Shown here piece after piece: positions 11,040-12,405 of a stretch of 12,405 nt of DNA (the first letter of the stretch is position 1; each line of letters starts with the position of its first letter). The DNA lies in NCBI GenBank assembly GCA_964403795.1, contig CAYOHP010000171.1:1-12405 (forward strand), read 5' to 3'. The notes beneath the pieces were generated by a model. That model saw only the letters and a program-made list of their open reading frames with translations, was not told the DNA's origin and made no database searches. The position numbers and the translations under genes were made by a program. Source of the DNA: CAYOHP01 sp964403795 [NCBI: uncultured bacterium]. GTDB taxonomy: Bacteria > Muiribacteriota > UBA6191 > CAZXTJ01.

Positions 11040-12405
11040 GGTTGGCGGCCGGACTTCGTTTCCTGGCGACCGCGATCCTGCTCGGTCTTGCCGGGTTCCC
11101 GGCGACCGTCCTGGCCGGCCTGCCAACGGGTGGACTGCTGGGACAGGACCAGGGTCCGTCGGCCGGCTACGGGGACCTGGGCTCGGGTCGGGGCCTGCCG
11201 CAGGCCACCGATCAGGGTTGGCTGGGCGTCCCGGCCGGCCGGATCTTCTGGTGGCAGGGCCGCCGCTGGATCCGGGTTCGGATGGGGGATCGCTTCGAGG
11301 ACCTGTCCCGGGAAGCCTACGGGCACCCCGACAACTGGTACCTGATCTACATGCAGAACCGGGCCGTGTTCGCCTCCCCACCCCCGGCCGGGGGCGAGGT
11401 CATCCTCTGGCTTCCGCCCTCGCCCCAGGAGCGGACCACCCGGACCGGGGACCGCACCCTCATCACCGTGATCCCGGGCGACACCCTCTCGGGGATCGCC
11501 GCCGACCTCTGGGGCGAGCCCCGGCTCTGGTCCTTCCTCCATCAGGCGAACCTCTCGCAGTTCCCGGATCCGGCCGATCCGACCCGGCTGTTCAGGGATC
11601 CCCCCGAGGTGCCATCCAAGGTCTTCCTGGTTCCCCAGCCGAGCTTCTCCACTCCCGGCGGGGCCCATCCCGGATCGGTCGGTCCCGGGAACCGGCCCGG
11701 TTCTCCGGTGGCCGCGGTGCCCGGGGCTCCGGGACCCGGTGGCGCCGGGGCACTCTCCGGGCTCGATCTCCGCGGTCCCGAGCAGATCGGCGAGCGGGAG
11801 GCCTCGATCATCCTGGAGGCCGCCGGGTTCTTCGACGACCGGATCATGCACAAGCACAGCCCCCCGGCCCGGACCCGCCTGGAGGCGGCCCTGATGGCGC
11901 TCACCTGGGGCACGAGCTACTCGCGACCCCGGGGTGTGGTGCCGCTGGACCACAAGCGCAAGCAGGCCCTCTTCGAGCAGTACGGGCTGATGAAGCAGGC
12001 GCTGGCCCGCTACGGGGCCTGGCCGAACATCTCGGCCAAGGACACGCCCCAGGCCTACGAGGGCTGGGTCCGCGCCGCGGCCGGCAACCTGACCGAGGTC
12101 AGCGCCTCCGAGCGCGAGGAGCTGATGCGGAGCCTGATGGCGACCGAGAGCGGCCGCACCCACTGGAAGAATTCGAAGCCGATCGTGTCCTACGCCGGGG
12201 CGGTGGGCTTCGGACAGTTCCTGCCGGCCACCGCCAAGGGCCTGGGGATCAACCCCTACGACCCGGCCGAGAACCTCGCCGGGATCGCCATCTACCTGAA
12301 CCGCCTGATCAAGGAAGCCAAGTCCAAGGGCCACTCGGGTCGGGCCGCGGTGCGCCACGCCCTTGCCGCCTACAACGGCGGGTCGAACTTCCCGCCTTCC
12401 TCCAT
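11036..12405 (+). CDS. LysM and SLT-domain lytic transglycosylase (456 codons, cut by window edge)
   Basis: A peptidoglycan-cleaving enzyme expected in the periplasm. A signal peptide (about 1-27, ending ATVLA) is followed by a region holding a weak LysM-like unit (about 78-124: VRMGDRFEDLSREAYGHPDN, then WYLIYMQNR) and a clear LysM (144-177: TVIPGDTLSGIAADLWGEPR). LysM binds the glycan chain. A Gly/Pro linker (about 200-240) and a helical region lead to the SLT family fold: MATESG with catalytic Glu371, GAVGFGQFLPATAKGLGINP (the GxxQFxPxTA motif), ENLAGIAIYLNRLI, and AAYNGG near the end, as in the AYNxG motif of Slt70/MltC/MltD. The enzyme cuts the MurNAc-GlcNAc bond to give 1,6-anhydro-MurNAc ends. 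The frame is open to the window edge, with only the last C-terminal part missing. The order (LysM before SLT) is the reverse of MltD. Confidence 0.92.
   Translation, partial: MRLAAGLRFLATAILLGLAGFPATVLAGLPTGGLLGQDQGPSAGYGDLGSGRGLPQATDQGWLGVPAGRIFWWQGRRWIRVRMGDRFEDLSREAYGHPDNWYLIYMQNRAVFASPPPAGGEVILWLPPSPQERTTRTGDRTLITVIPGDTLSGIAADLWGEPRLWSFLHQANLSQFPDPADPTRLFRDPPEVPSKVFLVPQPSFSTPGGAHPGSVGPGNRPGSPVAAVPGAPGPGGAGALSGLDLRGPEQIGEREASIILEAAGFFDDRIMHKHSPPARTRLEAALMALTWGTSYSRPRGVVPLDHKRKQALFEQYGLMKQALARYGAWPNISAKDTPQAYEGWVRAAAGNLTEVSASEREELMRSLMATESGRTHWKNSKPIVSYAGAVGFGQFLPATAKGLGINPYDPAENLAGIAIYLNRLIKEAKSKGHSGRAAVRHALAAYNGGSNFPPSS

Noticed and set aside
10748-12358. 536-codon open frame on the minus strand
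   Set aside because: It lies opposite the LysM/SLT transglycosylase and the unknown secreted protein, which have recognisable domains and signal peptides. Its own product has none.
1-12405. Mobile element, phage or horizontally acquired island
   Set aside because: No transposase, integrase or terminal repeats were found, and base composition and codon style look even across the window.

Overview
The window is a compact, very GC-rich (about 70% by eye) piece of bacterial chromosome with 14 protein-coding genes, two of them cut by the window edges, and no rRNA, tRNA, CRISPR array, phage gene or insertion sequence. Most genes lie on the minus strand. Short 4-base stop/start overlaps (ATGA, GTGA) and a mix of ATG, GTG and TTG starts are typical of a high-GC genome. 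A secretin-type domain, many exported proteins and a LysM/lytic transglycosylase point to a diderm (Gram-negative type) envelope. The gene content would fit a deltaproteobacterium-like lineage or a poorly sampled candidate phylum; the sequence alone does not settle the taxonomy.

Layout from left to right. (1) 1-71, minus: start of thioredoxin reductase (trxB). (2) 116-787, minus: exported protein of unknown function. (3) 832-2573, minus: secreted HEAT-repeat protein translationally coupled to an S41 C-terminal-processing-type protease. (4) 2723-3073, plus: small single-domain STAS protein. (5) 3131-3595, minus: exported protein made only of the N0 and N1 domains of a secretin, without the outer-membrane pore. 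(6) 3677-7696, minus: a six-gene cluster in transcription order glgA (glycogen synthase), a two-TM HAMP-only protein, coaE (dephospho-CoA kinase), a TPR protein, and two single-domain cyclic-nucleotide-binding-fold proteins. (7) 7697-7906: non-coding stretch with the structured glgA leader and a cluster of GC-rich palindromes. (8) 7907-10110, minus: rpe (ribulose-phosphate 3-epimerase) coupled to a 510-aa TPR protein. (9) 10111-10280: divergent control region with a perfect 9-bp inverted repeat. (10) 10281-12405, plus: exported protein of unknown function coupled to a LysM/SLT lytic transglycosylase that runs off the window.

The glgA cluster mixes carbon storage and CoA synthesis with what look like signalling parts (HAMP, two cNMP-binding folds, TPR) that carry no output domain of their own. 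The plus-strand pair at the right end is a cell-wall remodelling unit. The most interesting sequence-level observations are: four genes whose -10-like hexamer lies 6-7 nt before the start codon, as expected for leaderless mRNAs, two of them sharing an identical 11-base extended -10; a glgA leader that folds into two adjacent perfect hairpins, the second holding the Shine-Dalgarno sequence in its loop; a stand-alone secretin N0-N1 protein; and a pair of cNMP-fold genes of which one keeps and one has lost the key glutamate of the phosphate-binding cassette.
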